The notes beneath the pieces are model-generated. The model was not told the DNA's origin. It saw only the letters and a program-made list of their open reading frames with translations, and ran no database searches. From CAZBEA01 sp964519355 (GTDB lineage: Bacteria; Patescibacteriota; Microgenomatia; Levybacterales; GWA1-39-11), in contig CAZFJW010000059.1 of assembly GCA_964519355.1 (NCBI GenBank), positions 1 through 6,747 on the forward strand: a stretch of 6,747 bases of DNA, in the 5' to 3' direction. Of this stretch, positions 5,547 to 6,747 are shown piece after piece (position 1 is the stretch's first letter; the number at the start of each line of letters is the position of its first letter). The translations under genes and the position numbers were made by a program.

Positions 5547-5783
5547 CTATTTCGACCCACAATACTTGCAATAGCCTCTATGTGTAGCTGCCAAATAGAC
5601 AGCGGAGACTCCAACAAGAACGTAGACTAGCTTTGCAAGAATTGGCAAACCACCAAAAATAAGATCAACCAAGTCTAATTTAAAAAGACCTACTAACCCC
5701 CAATTAAGACCACCAACAAAAAGAAGGATGTAGGCTGCCATATGAAGTACTTTGTTATTTATTTTGATCACCTCCTTTCTCAT
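5547..5783 (-). CDS. DUF378 family small membrane protein
   Basis: Small integral membrane protein of the DUF378 family; its biochemical role is unknown. From the ATG at 5783 it has 78 residues. Helix 1 covers about 13-34 and carries the family hallmark GGLNWGLVGLF (24-34). A short loop with LDLVDLIFGGLP follows, then helix 2 at about 47-67 (LAKLVYVLVGVSAVYLAAT). The C-terminus ends with a CKYC pair (C72, C75) that could bind metal or form a disulfide. The open frame continues upstream to 5873, but that part overlaps the divergent gene and is not DUF378-like. The true start is uncertain: a perfect AGAAAGGAGGTGATC site lies inside codons 2-6, 8 nt before an ATA codon (5762) that would give the compact N-terminus expected for the family; ATG 5741 is another option. 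It sits alone between rpsJ and rplC, with no visible functional link to ribosomes. Confidence 0.85.
   Translation of the reverse strand: MRKEVIKINNKVLHMAAYILLFVGGLNWGLVGLFKLDLVDLIFGGLPILAKLVYVLVGVSAVYLAATHRGYCKYCGSK
5766..5780 (-). promoter_or_regulatory. Exceptionally strong Shine-Dalgarno sequence within the annotated DUF378 5' end
   Basis: AGAAAGGAGGTGATC on the minus strand is complementary over 15 nt to the usual 3' end of bacterial 16S rRNA (GATCACCTCCTTTCT). The only conventional start upstream (ATG 5783) places it inside the coding region. The next ATG (5741) is 29 nt from the GGAGG core, too far. The codon at optimal distance (8 nt) is ATA 5762-5760. Confidence 0.6.
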
Positions 5784-5840
5784 TGAGCGTACACCTATCT
5801 TGTCTCTCTTGTCAAACAAAGATTTTGTAAAATCAATAAT

Positions 5841-6389
5841 ATGACAGAAAAAGACATGGCTAAAATGATTCAAGATGACCCTTGGATGATGACAATTCTA
5901 AAGACGACAAGAGAAGTGAATCTTCCAGACTGGTGGATCGGAGCAGGGTTTGTAAGAAGTAAGGTTTGGGACTTTCTTCATGGGCATACCCAAAGAACCG
6001 CTATTCCCGACATAGATGTCATCTATTTTGATAAAAATAACACAAGTGAATCTAGCGAAAAAACTGTAGAAAATAAACTGCATAGTGTACTTCCCGAGAT
6101 AAAGTGGTCGGTCAAAAATCAAGCAAGAATGCATACATTACATAACGACGAGCCATATAGAAATGCGACTGAGGGACTCTCTCGATGGGTAGAAACTGCA
6201 ACCTGTATTGGTGTGAGGCTTGAGATAAATGAGACTCTTTTGATATCAGCTCCTCATGGAATTGGGGATTTAACTCAACTTATTCTTCGACCCACTCCGA
6301 ACACAAATAATTCAATTGAACTGTTTTATAAAAGGATCAATGATAAAAATTGGCTGGAGAAATGGCCACGACTTAAACTAGCAATCTAA
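5841..6389 (+). CDS. Predicted nucleotidyltransferase, DUF925/COG3575 family
   Basis: A 182-residue protein resembling the DUF925 (NTP_transf_6, COG3575) group of the polymerase-beta-like nucleotidyltransferase superfamily; substrate and biological role are unknown. Motifs seen: LPDWWIGAGFVRSKVWD at 28-44, in the place of the G(G/S) helix of the fold; PDIDVIYFD at 56-64, with the D-x-D pair expected to bind metal; WSVKNQARMH at 89-98; ETATCIGVRLE at 118-128; DLTQLILRPTP at 143-153; and a C-terminal KNWLEKWPRLKL at 169-180. Length and motif order fit a complete protein. It is the only plus-strand gene in the window. It diverges from the DUF378 gene and converges on rpsJ with 11 nt between the stops and no clear terminator. 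No Shine-Dalgarno sequence precedes the ATG. It may be an insertion into the operon, though its base composition resembles that of its neighbours. Confidence 0.85.
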   Translation: MTEKDMAKMIQDDPWMMTILKTTREVNLPDWWIGAGFVRSKVWDFLHGHTQRTAIPDIDVIYFDKNNTSESSEKTVENKLHSVLPEIKWSVKNQARMHTLHNDEPYRNATEGLSRWVETATCIGVRLEINETLLISAPHGIGDLTQLILRPTPNTNNSIELFYKRINDKNWLEKWPRLKLAI

Positions 6390-6400
6390 GAATATAAGAC

Positions 6401-6715
6401 TTACGCGTTTGATTTGATTTCGATGTCAACCCCAGCGGGGAGATCAAGATGTATAAGGGATTCAATCGTTTTTTCAGTAGGAGAAACAATATCTATAAAT
6501 CTTTTGTGAGTTTTTAGTTCAAAATGCTCACGAGAATCTTTGTCAATAAAAGTAGATTTATTTACAACCATAACCGATCTTTTTGTAGGCAATGGGATAG
6601 GCCCAATTACTTTTGCTCCGGTTCTGATAGCATTATCCAGTATTTGCTGGCAGACAGAATCAATGATTCTGGCATCGTAACTTTTTAATTTAACTCTAAT
6701 TTTTCCTTTTGACAT
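6401..6715 (-). CDS. rpsJ: 30S ribosomal protein S10
   Basis: S10 is a small-subunit head protein; in other bacteria it also pairs with NusB in transcription antitermination. The 104-residue product is the family length (about 100-105). Features are KIRVKLKSYDARIIDSVCQQI at 5-25 (the I(R/K)(I/V).L.(A/S)(Y/F)D...(L/I)D motif), the GPIPLPTKR loop at 38-46, with the LPT element at the tip of the long beta-hairpin, and SREHFELKTHKRFIDI at 61-76, the strongest S10 signature. The start at 6715-6713 lacks a good Shine-Dalgarno sequence. It normally heads the S10 operon directly before rplC. Here its 3' end faces an opposing gene, so it is probably expressed from upstream of the window, possibly with tuf/fus genes, as in many bacteria. 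Confidence 0.97.
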   Translation of the reverse strand: MSKGKIRVKLKSYDARIIDSVCQQILDNAIRTGAKVIGPIPLPTKRSVMVVNKSTFIDKDSREHFELKTHKRFIDIVSPTEKTIESLIHLDLPAGVDIEIKSNA

Positions 6716-6747
6716 AGTCTTAAATGCAAAAAAACCTGCACAATATA

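Noticed and set aside
5810..5815. TTGACA on the minus strand as a DUF378 promoter -35 box
   Set aside because: The hexamer is perfect, but only a poor -10 (TGTACG) lies at 17 nt, so I do not call a promoter, although one here would fit a start downstream of 5783.
5784..5873. Longer DUF378 frame starting at 5873
   Set aside because: It would overlap the start of the divergent nucleotidyltransferase gene, and the added residues do not resemble the family.

Overview
The window carries most of a bacterial S10/spc ribosomal-protein cluster, read almost entirely from the minus strand. In transcription order (right to left) it runs rpsJ (S10), a two-gene interruption, then rplC (L3), rplD (L4), rplW (L23), rplB (L2), rpsS (S19), rplV (L22), rpsC (S3), rplP (L16), rpmC (L29), rpsQ (S17) and rplN (L14, cut by the left edge). 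The DNA is AT-rich with A-runs in lysine codons. TGA is a stop in rplD and rplB, and the proteins contain normal TGG-coded Trp, so the standard bacterial code (11) applies. Several traits together suggest a Candidate Phyla Radiation (Patescibacteria) genome, perhaps of the Microgenomates type: an L2 lacking the usual N-terminus, an L3 with a long acidic tail, lysine-rich extensions on L4 and L29, and a small DUF378 membrane protein ending in CxxC. This placement is an inference from family knowledge; no 16S gene is present.

Region 1 (1-5294) is a tightly packed operon from rplC to rplN. Neighbouring genes overlap by 1-4 nt (ATGA at rplD/rplW and rplB/rpsS, TAATG at rplV/rpsC) or are separated by only 1-9 nt, except for 31 nt between rpsS and rplV. 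Many starts have a clear GGAGG-type ribosome binding site, often inside the preceding gene. The operon builds parts of both ribosomal subunits.

Region 2 (5295-5546) is a regulatory leader. A sigma70-type promoter (TTGCAA, 17 nt, TATAAT, minus strand) lies upstream of a roughly 115-nt untranslated leader. The leader ends in a perfect 9-bp hairpin with a T7 run, an intrinsic terminator only 22 nt before the rplC start. An upstream leader segment can pair over 11 bp with the terminator loop and flanking stem, so the layout looks like transcription attenuation of the ribosomal-protein operon.

Region 3 (5547-6389) separates rpsJ from rplC, which are normally adjacent. It holds a small two-helix DUF378 membrane protein (minus) and a divergent plus-strand gene for a DUF925/COG3575-type predicted nucleotidyltransferase. 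The latter converges on rpsJ with an 11-nt gap.

Region 4 (6401-6747) is rpsJ with a short upstream stretch containing a T7 run. The window shows no mobile element, CRISPR array, tRNA or rRNA. The best candidates for something not already described are the rplC leader/attenuator, the interruption itself, the oppositely charged extensions on L3 and L4, and the odd DUF378 start.
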